Shown: positions 1 through 5,888, counted from the stretch's first letter. The stretch is DNA of 6,288 nucleotides from DATAAM01 sp036260075 (GCA_036260075.1 DATAAM010000214.1:1-6288); one strand, 5' to 3'. Translations and numbers: made by a program. Notes: generated by a model from the letters alone, not told the origin.

Positions 1-21
1 CCCCCCCCCCCCCCCCCCCCC
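1..21. repeat. Homopolymer run of 21 C at the window edge, likely sequencing or assembly artefact
   Basis: The window opens with 21 consecutive C. On the coding (minus) strand this is poly-G inside a GGDEF domain and gives six Gly codons where family members continue with a short variable residue stretch and a hydrophobic strand. Poly-G at a read end is the known failure signature of two-colour Illumina chemistry, so a contig-end artefact is more likely than a real glycine tract. Confidence 0.7.
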
Positions 22-670
22 GACGGTGGAGGCGGGCGAGGGCGTGGCCGAGCCGGTCGTGGAACAGGCGGCGATTGGGCAGGCGCGTGAGGGCGTCCTT
101 CAGCCCCTGCTCCTCGTTGAGTTTCCAGGCCACCACGCTGGCCACGCTGGCGGCCAGGACGAAGACGCCGTGCACGAGCGCCCACCGCAACGGCTGGGCC
201 ACCGCCGCGGGGTGGTTGTAGACCGCCTCGGGGACCACCGAGCCCACGACGCCGTGGTGGACGACCACGAACCCAATGGCCAGGAGGAAGGGCAGCCAAT
301 CCTGGTACAGGGTGAGGATGCCTACCATCACGAAGAAGTGGAAGTGCATCTCGATGGTCCCGCCCGAGAAGTGCACGAGGACGGCCGAGGACACCACGAG
401 CCCGAGGGCCGTCACCGCCGAGGAGAGGTGCCGTCGTCCGGCGAAGACCCAGCCGAGGCAGGCGAAGACGCCCACGATCGCCGCTTCCAGCGCGCTGTGC
501 AGCGGCCCCTCGCCGAGTGCGAGCCCGAAGACGAAGATGCCGACCACGTGCGCCCGCAGGAGGTAGGAGAGGGTCCTGTGCCGCACCCGCCAGGCGTCCT
601 CGGGCAGCGAGTGGCCCCGAGGCAGGGAGTCGAGCGCCATCCGCGCCCATCGTCGCGCCGTCCGTACCAC
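1..670 (-). CDS. Membrane-anchored GGDEF-domain protein (putative diguanylate cyclase), N-terminal part, cut by window edge
   Basis: Reading the minus strand from a GTG at 670 gives 223 codons with no stop. Residues 1-34 are basic and cytoplasmic. About 35-182 are strongly hydrophobic with roughly five to six membrane segments and a His-rich stretch (GGTIEMHFHFF, 103-113, then QDW at 123-125 and HH at 138-139). Residues 185-214 read NEEQGLKDALTRLPNRR and on to LFHDRLGHALA, the classic opening of a GGDEF domain. The GGDEF signature itself lies beyond the edge, so cyclic-di-GMP synthesis is known of the family, not shown here. The His-rich motif resembles an N-terminal membrane sensor I recall from actinobacterial signalling proteins; its ligand is unknown to me. 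The GTG at 670 is preferred over the GTG at 676 and the ATG at 640 because the GGAG at 678-684 sits 7-8 nt upstream. The last six codons are all Gly from the C run and are probably not real. It is transcribed away from the plus-strand genes. Confidence 0.85.
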   Translation of the reverse strand, partial: MVRTARRWARMALDSLPRGHSLPEDAWRVRHRTLSYLLRAHVVGIFVFGLALGEGPLHSALEAAIVGVFACLGWVFAGRRHLSSAVTALGLVVSSAVLVHFSGGTIEMHFHFFVMVGILTLYQDWLPFLLAIGFVVVHHGVVGSVVPEAVYNHPAAVAQPLRWALVHGVFVLAASVASVVAWKLNEEQGLKDALTRLPNRRLFHDRLGHALARLHRRGGGGGG

Positions 671-677
671 TGTCACC

Positions 678-684
678 CCTCCCC
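678..684 (-). promoter_or_regulatory. Ribosome binding site deciding the start of the GGDEF gene
   Basis: On the minus strand the sequence GGGGAGG precedes two in-frame GTG codons (676-674 and 670-668). Spacing of about 7 nt favours the second GTG. The first would have almost no spacer, and the ATG at 640 has no comparable site. Confidence 0.5.
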
Positions 685-717
685 TTGCCGACCGTCCGTC
701 GCGTCCGGCTCCCTAGA

Positions 718-743
718 GAATCGGCGCCCACCCGCGCCGGTTT
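718..743. repeat. Inverted repeat in the divergent intergenic region
   Basis: CGGCGC (722-727) and GCGCCG (734-739) are perfect 6-bp arms around CCACCC. As plus-strand RNA the stem can extend by a U-G and two A-U pairs to about 9 bp, followed by a short T run. It lies between the divergent GGDEF and RAM genes, so it could be an operator or a leader hairpin. GC-rich palindromes arise easily by chance in such a genome. Confidence 0.3.
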
Positions 744-872
744 AGGCCAATCGTGCCGATCTTCGCGGATTGAGCGGGTTGGCGCTGACAAGTGGCCCGC
801 CGCAGGTCAGCGACCGGGCCGAGGGCCGTTGCGTGCCCGCCGCGTGCGTCGCACCAATCCCCGCTCGGGGGT

Positions 873-1166
873 GTGGCAGCGGAAGGAGGCCGGGGGTGCG
901 AGACGAGATCGACCGCCGGCATCGAGGCGTTCGTGGAGCTGTTCTGCTCGCACCGCACGTCCGCCGGGCACCTCGCCGCGTTGGCGAGCAGGTACCCCGA
1001 AGTGGTCGGCGCCTTCACCGTGTCGGGTCACGCCGACGGCCTGCTCCACCTTCGCACGGCCGACATCGCGGCGCTCGAGCCGGTGCTCGAGCACCTCCGG
1101 TCGGAACCGGTCGTGGAGCGGACGCGCTCGTCGATCGTGCTGTTGAACGTCCTTGGCGCCACCTGA
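873..1166 (+). CDS. Stand-alone Lrp/AsnC ligand-binding (RAM) domain protein; start uncertain, possible frameshift
   Basis: From about 921 to the stop at 1164-1166 the frame encodes an AsnC_trans_reg/RAM-type fold of roughly 80 residues. It opens with IEAFVELFCSHRTSAGHLAA, continues PEVVGAFTVSGHADGLLHLR, and ends EPVVERTRSSIVLLNVL. This matches the family pattern of a first strand, a helix, PEV-V, the 'TGDYD' ligand loop (here SGHAD), and the closing V-RTRTSIVL. There is no helix-turn-helix; upstream codons in this frame look non-coding. Such stand-alone RAM proteins are known to form multimers and bind amino acids or related small ligands, sometimes modulating full-length Lrp proteins. The start is unclear. 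GTG 873 is in frame but has no ribosome binding site; GTG 792 would add an implausible Arg/Pro-rich tail. The best site (881-889) points to GTG 896, which is one frame off. The fold assignment is good; start and functionality are not settled. Confidence 0.6.
   Translation: MAAEGGRGCETRSTAGIEAFVELFCSHRTSAGHLAALASRYPEVVGAFTVSGHADGLLHLRTADIAALEPVLEHLRSEPVVERTRSSIVLLNVLGAT
881..889 (+). promoter_or_regulatory. Strong ribosome binding site in front of GTG 896
   Basis: GGAAGGAGG lies six bases before GTG 896, an ideal Shine-Dalgarno arrangement. GTG 896 opens the frame reading VRDEIDRR and then continues out of frame with the RAM domain. Removing one base near 920 would join it to IEAFVEL, so this site argues for a frameshift or sequence error near the start of the RAM gene. 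Confidence 0.45.
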
Positions 1167-1186
1167 GCTCCCTCTCGTCGGGGCCC

Positions 1187-1215
1187 TTGCGGACCGTTCG
1201 ACGACGCGGTATATC
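1187..1215 (+). promoter_or_regulatory. Predicted sigma-70-type promoter of the ABC transporter operon
   Basis: TTGCGG (1187-1192) and TATATC (1210-1215) are separated by exactly 17 bases, each matching four of six consensus positions. It is one of the few AT-rich spots in this stretch. It lies 137 bases before the first permease start, downstream of the RAM gene stop. The transcription start would fall near 1222, leaving a leader of about 130 nt. Confidence 0.45.
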
Positions 1216-1232
1216 CTTAGGATCGGTAAGGA
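1214..1232. promoter_or_regulatory. Operator-like inverted repeat over the -10/+1 region
   Basis: TCCTTA (1214-1219) and TAAGGA (1227-1232) are perfect inverted arms around GGATCGG. The repeat overlaps the predicted -10 box and start point, where a bound dimeric repressor would block transcription. Arms and spacer are AT-richer than the surroundings, which makes a chance palindrome less likely. The cognate regulator is not identified. Confidence 0.4.
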
Positions 1233-1271
1233 AATCCCTCTGTTGGTCGATCGTCCTCCTCCCCCAAGCGA

Positions 1272-1290
1272 CGTCATTGCACCGATGACG
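1272..1290. repeat. Inverted repeat / possible leader hairpin upstream of the operon
   Basis: CGTCAT (1272-1277) and ATGACG (1285-1290) are perfect arms with a 7-base spacer, the same 6-7-6 geometry as the repeat at 1214-1232 but a different sequence. In RNA it would form a 6-bp hairpin. CGACGTC (1269-1275) can instead pair with GACGTCG at 1321-1327, and a GC-rich stem (1297-1319) lies between them. Function is not established. Confidence 0.3.
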
Positions 1291-1351
1291 CCCCGCGAGC
1301 CCGGCGGGCCCGGGCGCTCCGACGTCGACGCCGGCTGCTGAAAGCCGACAT

Positions 1352-2176
1352 ATGAGCCCCCACACTCGCAGCCTTGCTCGTCCACTCGGGGCACTGCTCG
1401 CCTGCGCGCCGTTCGCTCTCGTCCCGCTGTTCCTCGTCGTCGGGTCGCTCCGCCGACCCGGTTTGCCTCCCTCCGACGGGTTCGACTGGCTGCCGGGGAC
1501 GCCGTACTGGTCGAACTTCGGGCTCGTCGAGCATTTCGCCCCGGCGTGGGCCCGGGCGACGGTCAACTCGCTCGTCGTCGTGGCGGTGGCCGTCCCCGTC
1601 ACCGTGGTGGTCGCCTCGTGGGCCGCAGTGGCGATCACGCTGGCCGATGCGACCAGGCGGCGGTTGCTCGTGGCGGTAACCGTCGTAGGGCTGACGGTGC
1701 CGGCGACTGCCCTGTGGGTGCCGAGGTTCGTGCTCTTCCGCGTCCTCGGGCTGATCGACAGCCCTTTGGCACTGATGGCCCCTGCGCTGATGGCGACCAC
1801 CCCGTTCTACGTGCTCCTCCTGGCGGTGGCCTATCGGCGGGTGCCCAAGTCGCTGTTCGAGGCCGCTGTGCTGGAAGGGTTGTCACCGCTGCAGGTGTGG
1901 CGCCGGGTGGCGCTGCCCCTCGCACGGCCGGCCACCGTGGCGGTGGCCATGCTCGCCTTCGCCTTCCACTGGTCGAACTTCGTCGACCCGCTCCTGTACC
2001 TCAACTCGGACGGCAAGGCGACGCTGCCCCTCGCCCTCTCGCAACTGCGGGCGGTCGAGCCCGCCATGTACCCGGTGGTGATGGCGGGCGCGGTGGTGTT
2101 GGCGGTGCCCCCCGTGCTCGCCTTCGCCCTGTCCCAGCGGGCGCTGTTCGCCGCGACGGCGAAGGACCTCGGGTGA
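1352..2176 (+). CDS. ABC transporter permease, carbohydrate-uptake MalG type
   Basis: This 274-residue inner-membrane protein would form one half of the importer channel. A first membrane helix is at about 11-33, followed by a short external loop. About five more hydrophobic segments follow (72-98, 105-123, 137-160, 193-212, 238-262). The cytoplasmic EAA loop that docks on the ATPase is clear: E170-A-A, G176, and LP at 188-189, in the sequence EAAVLEGLSPLQVWRRVALP. The length (270-290 is usual) and the ending are typical of MalG-like subunits of CUT1 transporters. ATG 1352 was chosen because it precedes the basic N-terminus and first helix; only a weak GAAAG lies upstream. It is the first gene of the operon and overlaps the binding-protein gene by GTGA. 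The MalG-type permease standing first, separated from its MalF-type partner, is unusual. The substrate cannot be inferred. Confidence 0.92.
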   Translation: MSPHTRSLARPLGALLACAPFALVPLFLVVGSLRRPGLPPSDGFDWLPGTPYWSNFGLVEHFAPAWARATVNSLVVVAVAVPVTVVVASWAAVAITLADATRRRLLVAVTVVGLTVPATALWVPRFVLFRVLGLIDSPLALMAPALMATTPFYVLLLAVAYRRVPKSLFEAAVLEGLSPLQVWRRVALPLARPATVAVAMLAFAFHWSNFVDPLLYLNSDGKATLPLALSQLRAVEPAMYPVVMAGAVVLAVPPVLAFALSQRALFAATAKDLG

Positions 2177-3456
2177 GCCGGCGGGCGTTGGCGTGGGCGG
2201 CCGTGGTCGCAGTTGCGACTGCATCCGCCGCCTGCGGAGGGGGGAGCGGCGGCGACGGCCCGACGACGATCCGGGTGCAGGTCTCCGGGGAGCCGGAGGA
2301 GACCGCGGTCCACACCCTGATGGCCGAGGCGTTCGAGAAGCAGAACCCCGACATCCGGGTGCGGGTGGACCGAGTGGCGACGAAGTCGGACCACCTCGCC
2401 AAGCTAGCCACCGCGTTCGCCGGGGGCGAGCCCCCCGACGTCTTCCTCGTGAACTACCGGGAGTACAGCCAGTTCGTCACGCGAGGCGCCGTCCTGCCGA
2501 TCGGGCCACACCTTGCTTCGACCGGCATCGACTTCGACCAGTACTACCCGACACCGATGGACGCGTTCTCCGTCGACGGCACGCTCCAGTGCGCTCCGTC
2601 GAACGCCTCTTCGGCAGTCGTCTTCTACAACAAGCTGCTGCTGGCCCGCGCCGGGCTTCAGCCCCCTGCCGCCGGGTGGACTTGGAGCACATTGGCCGCC
2701 TACGCCAAGGCAACGACCGGTGGAGGCCTCCACGGCCTCGGCATCGAGCCGTCGATCGTCCGTGTCGCTCCCTTCGTGTGGAGCGCAGGGGGCGACATCG
2801 TCGACGACTCCGATCGTCCCACTCGGCTGACCCTCGGCACGCCGGCGGCGCGCCGGGCGCTCGACTACCTGACCGGGCTCGTGCACGATGCCGTGGTCCC
2901 CAGCGAACAGGACGTGGCGGCGCAGTCGCTGGAGGAGCGCTTCGCTGCAGGCAAGCTCGCCATGCTCATCACCTCTCGACGCGACGTCCCCGGCTTCCGG
3001 GAGGTCGCCACGCTCGACTTCGACGTGGCGCCCCTGCCGGTGGCCGAACGGCCGGCCGGCATCCTGCACTCCGACGGCTTCTGTGTCTCCCGGCGCAGCG
3101 AGCACCGCGACGAGGCCCTGCGGTTCGTGCGCTTCGCCATCGGGCCCGAGGGCCAGACGCTCGGCGCGCTCTCGGGGCGCATCGTGCCCGTCCTGCGCTC
3201 CGTGGCCGCCGGCCCGTTCCTCGACCCCACCCGCCGACCTGAGCACGGACAGGTGTTCCTCGACCAGCTCGCCGTCGCCCGGGCCACCCCCGTGGTGCCG
3301 ACGTGGCCCGAGATCGAGACGGTCGTGGAAGAGCTGCTGACCCGCCTCTTCTACGAGCCCGGTTACTCACTCGACCACTTCCTGGACGAGGCCGACCGCC
3401 AGACGAGGCCCCTGCTCGAAGAGGCCGCGGCGGAGCGCGCCCCGTCGGGACGATGA
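2173..3456 (+). CDS. ABC transporter solute-binding lipoprotein, extracellular family 1
   Basis: This 427-residue lipoprotein captures solute outside the membrane and delivers it to the permeases. The signal peptide MSRRALAW...ASAAC puts the lipid-modified Cys at 21; the two Arg before a hydrophobic core leave open Tat or Sec export. A flexible GGGSGGDG follows. The mature protein shows family 1 landmarks: the first strand and helix (IRVQVSGEPEE, 33-43; FEKQNPDIRVRV, 54-65), PPDVFLVNYREY (87-98), VVFYNKLLLARAG (149-161, matching the 'YNK-LF-KAG' motif), and DGFCVSRRSEHRDEALRFVRFAIGPEGQ starting at 301, the 'SK-S-EA--F--F--SPEGQ' region. GTG 2173 was chosen because it gives a proper signal peptide and a 4-nt GTGA overlap with the permease; the same frame is open far upstream but reads as shadow. 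Cys140 and Cys304 are present in the mature part. Ligand specificity is unknown; sugar or polyol is only the family default. Confidence 0.93.
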   Translation: MSRRALAWAAVVAVATASAACGGGSGGDGPTTIRVQVSGEPEETAVHTLMAEAFEKQNPDIRVRVDRVATKSDHLAKLATAFAGGEPPDVFLVNYREYSQFVTRGAVLPIGPHLASTGIDFDQYYPTPMDAFSVDGTLQCAPSNASSAVVFYNKLLLARAGLQPPAAGWTWSTLAAYAKATTGGGLHGLGIEPSIVRVAPFVWSAGGDIVDDSDRPTRLTLGTPAARRALDYLTGLVHDAVVPSEQDVAAQSLEERFAAGKLAMLITSRRDVPGFREVATLDFDVAPLPVAERPAGILHSDGFCVSRRSEHRDEALRFVRFAIGPEGQTLGALSGRIVPVLRSVAAGPFLDPTRRPEHGQVFLDQLAVARATPVVPTWPEIETVVEELLTRLFYEPGYSLDHFLDEADRQTRPLLEEAAAERAPSGR

Positions 3457-4457
3457 CGCTTGCCGTCGAGCACGCCGTCAAGACGTTCCGGGCCAGGCAG
3501 GGCACGCCCGTGCGCGCCCTCGACGGACTCGACCTGGTGGTCGCCGCGGGCGAACTGGTCGTGGTCGTCGGTCCTTCCGGCTCGGGCAAGAGCACGCTCC
3601 TGCGTGTGGTGGCCGGCCTCGAGGGCCTCGACGCCGGGCGAATCCGCCTCGACGGCCGTGACGTCACCGAATTGCCCGCAGGCGACCGCCATGTGGCGAT
3701 GGTCTTCCAGGACTTCGCCTTGTACCCGCACCTCTCGGTTGCCGACAACATCGGCTTCGGCCTTCGCGCCCGACGGACGCCCGCCGACGTGCGCGTGGAG
3801 GCGGTGGCCCGCGCGGCCGGTGTCCTCGGCATCGCCGAGCTGCTCGACCGGCGACCTCATGAGCTGTCCGGTGGCGAGCGCCAGCGCGTCGCGCTGGCAC
3901 GCGCCATCGTGCGCAGGCCGGTGCTGTTCCTGCTCGACGAGCCGTTGTCCAACCTCGACGCCGAGCTGCGCGCCCAAGCGCGCGCCGAGATCAAGGCAGT
4001 CCAACGCAACCTCGGGACCGCCATGGTGTACGTGACGCACGACCAACTCGAAGCGATGACGCTGGCGGACCGAGTCGTCGTGATGCGGGGGGGCAAGGTG
4101 GAACAGGTCGGCACGCCCACCGCGGTGTACGACCACCCGGCGTCCCCCTTCGTCGGCAGGCTGTTCGGCACGCCCCCGATGAACGTCGTGCCCGCCGACG
4201 TGCTCGTGGGCCGCTTCGGCTCGCCGTTCGTCGGCGTGCGCGCCGAGCACGTCCGCCTCACGACGCCCGAGCAGGGGCGGGTGGTTGCCACGGTCGTCGC
4301 CGTCGAGCCCATCGGCGCCGACTCGGTGGCGCGAGTGGTCGTGGCGGGCCACTCGATGGCCGTTCGCGTCGGTCGGCGCTGCGAGCCGTGCGTGGGCGTC
4401 GAGGTCGGCTTGTGCTTCGACGACGCAGATCTGCACGGCTTCGCCGAGGAGCGATGA
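3453..4457 (+). CDS. ABC transporter ATP-binding protein, MalK/UgpC type with shortened C-terminal domain
   Basis: This 334-residue cytoplasmic ATPase would dimerise and power the importer. All nucleotide-binding motifs are intact: Walker A GPSGSGKST (40-48), Q-loop Gln86 (VFQDFALYPH), signature LSGGE (138-142), Walker B LFLLDEP with D162-E163, D-loop SNLD (166-169) and switch His196. The region after the ATPase core resembles the MalK/UgpC regulatory domain (FVGRLFGTPPMN at 233-244, GVRAEHVRL at 261-269). Only about 16 residues lie between the 'MN' and 'GVR-EH' landmarks, where relatives usually have several dozen, so the first half of the OB-fold is shortened; total length is also below the usual 350-380. 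The ATG at 3453 overlaps the binding-protein stop (ATGA), and the next permease begins over its own stop. It could in principle serve other importers too, as MsiK-type ATPases do, but its place inside the operon favours a dedicated role. Confidence 0.95.
   Translation: MTLAVEHAVKTFRARQGTPVRALDGLDLVVAAGELVVVVGPSGSGKSTLLRVVAGLEGLDAGRIRLDGRDVTELPAGDRHVAMVFQDFALYPHLSVADNIGFGLRARRTPADVRVEAVARAAGVLGIAELLDRRPHELSGGERQRVALARAIVRRPVLFLLDEPLSNLDAELRAQARAEIKAVQRNLGTAMVYVTHDQLEAMTLADRVVVMRGGKVEQVGTPTAVYDHPASPFVGRLFGTPPMNVVPADVLVGRFGSPFVGVRAEHVRLTTPEQGRVVATVVAVEPIGADSVARVVVAGHSMAVRVGRRCEPCVGVEVGLCFDDADLHGFAEER
4446..4451 (+). promoter_or_regulatory. Ribosome binding site for the second permease, inside the ATPase gene
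   Basis: GAGGAG precedes two adjacent in-frame ATG codons at 4454 and 4457. Spacing is 2 nt to the first and 5 nt to the second, which favours 4457, although ATG 4454 gives the ATGA overlap seen at other junctions. Confidence 0.5.
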
Positions 4458-5323
4458 TGCGCGGCCTCCGCGCTCGTTCACCGCTGGCGCTCGCCTCGCC
4501 GTTCCTCGTCGGGCTGGCGGTTCTCGTCTTGGTCCCCATGGTCGCCACGGGCGTGCTCGCGTTCACCAGGTTCACCGGAACGCAGCCGCCGGTGGCGAAC
4601 GGCGTCGACAACTTCGCACGCATGGCGACGGACGCCCCCCTGCGGCAATCGCTGGCGAACACGGGCGTCCACATCCTCCTCGCAGTGCCGCTTCGCCTTG
4701 CCGCCGCCTTCGTCCTCGCTGTCGTCCTCCACCGCCGGGGCCGCGGGTACAACGCAGGACGGGCGGTGGCCTTCCTGCCCAGCGTGGTGCCCGACGTGGC
4801 CTTGGCCTTGCTGTGGCTCTGGTTGCTCAACCCCTACTACGGCCCGGTGGCCCACGTGCTCTACGGGCTCGGCCTGCCTGCGCCGAGCTGGCTCACCGAC
4901 CCCTGGTCCGCGCGCGTCGCCGTTGCCGTGATGGGCGGCCTGCAGGTGGGCGAGGCGTTCCTCGTGGCGCTGGCGTGGCGCCGGAGCATCCCCGATTCGT
5001 TGTACGAGATGGCGGCCGTCGACGGCGCCCGGCCTGCGTTCGTGCTGCGGCGGGTCACCCTCCCTCTCATGGCACCGGTGCTCGGGCTCCTCGCTCTCCG
5101 CGATGTCGTCCTGAGCCTCCAGGCGAGCTTCGGGCCGTCGTTGCTGGTGACCGGCGGGGGGCCTCGCAAGGCCACGACCTACCTCCCGATGTACGTGTAC
5201 GACCAAGCGTTCAGGTACTTCCGACTGGGGTACGCCGCGGCCATCGCGACGGCGTTGCTGGTCGCGACCGGCGCGGTCGTCGCCGCCCAGTACCTCGTGG
5301 CCCGCCGGTGGCGGCTCCTGTGA
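4457..5323 (+). CDS. ABC transporter permease, carbohydrate-uptake MalF/UgpA type
   Basis: This 288-residue inner-membrane protein would be the second channel subunit. A basic N-terminus leads into the first helix (about 10-36), then the external 'FTRFTGTQPPVANGVDNFARM' segment at 36-56, typical of MalF-like subunits. Further helices lie at about 66-91, 103-125, 152-173, 203-219 and 258-281. The EAA loop is present as YEMAAVDGARPAFVLRRVTLP (183-203), with E184, A186, G190 and LP at 202-203; Met replaces the first Ala of the motif. LVTGGGP (229-235) is also characteristic of this family. Of two adjacent ATG codons, 4457 has better spacing from GAGGAG; 4454 would add one Met. It pairs with the MalG-type subunit encoded at 1352, but the binding protein and ATPase genes separate the two. 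Its stop overlaps the start of the lipoprotein gene (GTGA). Confidence 0.93.
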   Translation: MRGLRARSPLALASPFLVGLAVLVLVPMVATGVLAFTRFTGTQPPVANGVDNFARMATDAPLRQSLANTGVHILLAVPLRLAAAFVLAVVLHRRGRGYNAGRAVAFLPSVVPDVALALLWLWLLNPYYGPVAHVLYGLGLPAPSWLTDPWSARVAVAVMGGLQVGEAFLVALAWRRSIPDSLYEMAAVDGARPAFVLRRVTLPLMAPVLGLLALRDVVLSLQASFGPSLLVTGGGPRKATTYLPMYVYDQAFRYFRLGYAAAIATALLVATGAVVAAQYLVARRWRLL

Positions 5324-5862
5324 GCCGATGGCGTGTCGCGGCGGTTGCGGCCGCCCTGCTTGCGGCCGTCTCGTGCAGCCGCGAGCGGCCGGGTACCGTC
5401 ACCGCCGACCCCGGGCTGGCGACATCTTCGACGACGACCGCACCCGCACCCGCACCCGCAGGATCGGGCCTGTCTCGCTTCGGCCTGGGCAAGCCCCTTC
5501 CCGCAGACCTGCGGTGCATGAAGGAGCTGCCGCCTCGAGTACCCGATGCGGCCTGGCTCCCGTCGGAGCTTCCGCTGCCGCCGGGCAGCTACACCATCTA
5601 CGACGAGGTGCCACCACCCGGCGCGACGTATCGGCGGGCGCAGTTCGTGATCCCGCTCGGCCTCCACGAGTTCGGCGCCTACGTGCGGAACGAGCTGACG
5701 GGACGGGGTTGGGTGTTCGGCCAGTACGAGGCCGAGCCCGGGGAGTGGGAGAGCATCCTGGTCAAGGCACCGACCATCGGCGCCTACCGCGTCCGTTCGA
5801 CCTTCTGCGACGAGTCGTACTCGGAGCTCCTCATCGTCCTCGAGCAGGTCGGCGGCCACTGA
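5320..5862 (+). CDS. Small lipoprotein of unknown function, coupled to the transporter operon
   Basis: I do not recognise a named family. The 180-residue product has a lipoprotein signal (MSRWRVAAVAAALLAAVSC) with Cys19 as the lipid anchor. A Ser/Thr/Ala/Pro-rich tether follows (about 36-50, TSSTTTAPAPAPAG), and then a compact domain (about 60-180). That domain has PSELPLPPGSYTIYDE (81-96), a helix-like FGAYVRNELTGRGW (118-131) and CDESYSELLIVL near the end. A pattern of 'PLPPGS' followed by a helix and 'GW' recurs, as I recall, in small bacterial exported proteins of unknown role. Cys66 and Cys163 could form a disulfide. GTG 5320 is chosen for the GTGA overlap with the permease stop and for the clean signal peptide; an in-frame GTG at 5308 is an alternative. 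Co-translation with the permease suggests a job at the transporter's outer face (accessory solute binding, assembly or cell-wall contact), which is inference only. No clear terminator follows it. Confidence 0.8.
   Translation: MSRWRVAAVAAALLAAVSCSRERPGTVTADPGLATSSTTTAPAPAPAGSGLSRFGLGKPLPADLRCMKELPPRVPDAAWLPSELPLPPGSYTIYDEVPPPGATYRRAQFVIPLGLHEFGAYVRNELTGRGWVFGQYEAEPGEWESILVKAPTIGAYRVRSTFCDESYSELLIVLEQVGGH
5438..5460 (+). repeat. Short tandem repeat CCGCAC, about 3.8 copies, inside the lipoprotein gene
   Basis: Three full CCGCAC units plus five bases encode the Ala-Pro repeats of the tether just after the lipid anchor. Units of six bases keep the frame, so copy-number slippage would only lengthen or shorten the linker. 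Confidence 0.75.
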
Positions 5863-5888
5863 CCGGCCCAGGAATTTCCGAACAACCA

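Noticed and set aside
26..745. Plus-strand open frame of 239 codons
   Set aside because: Rich in His, Glu, Gly and Pro with no domain or hydrophobic pattern; it is the antisense shadow of the GGDEF protein, whose minus-strand translation is clearly real.
1218..1236. Possible iron-box (DtxR/IdeR-type) site at TTAGGATCGG...
   Set aside because: Only about half of the 19 consensus positions match, and the right half-site is absent.
1153..1341. Small plus-strand frame of 62 codons before the operon
   Set aside because: No ribosome binding site, it overlaps the RAM gene end and covers the predicted promoter and leader; composition is non-coding.
2404..3246. Long minus-strand frame opposite the binding-protein gene, and similar ones at 3363-4481, 4478-5206 and 1015-1800
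   Set aside because: Low-complexity Arg/Gly/His/Ala composition caused by high GC; each lies opposite a well-supported transporter gene.
5847..5868. Possible terminator GGTCGG / CCGGCC at the end of the lipoprotein gene
   Set aside because: Stem of only six pairs with one G-U, a 10-base loop and no T run; it also starts inside the coding sequence. Not convincing as a terminator.
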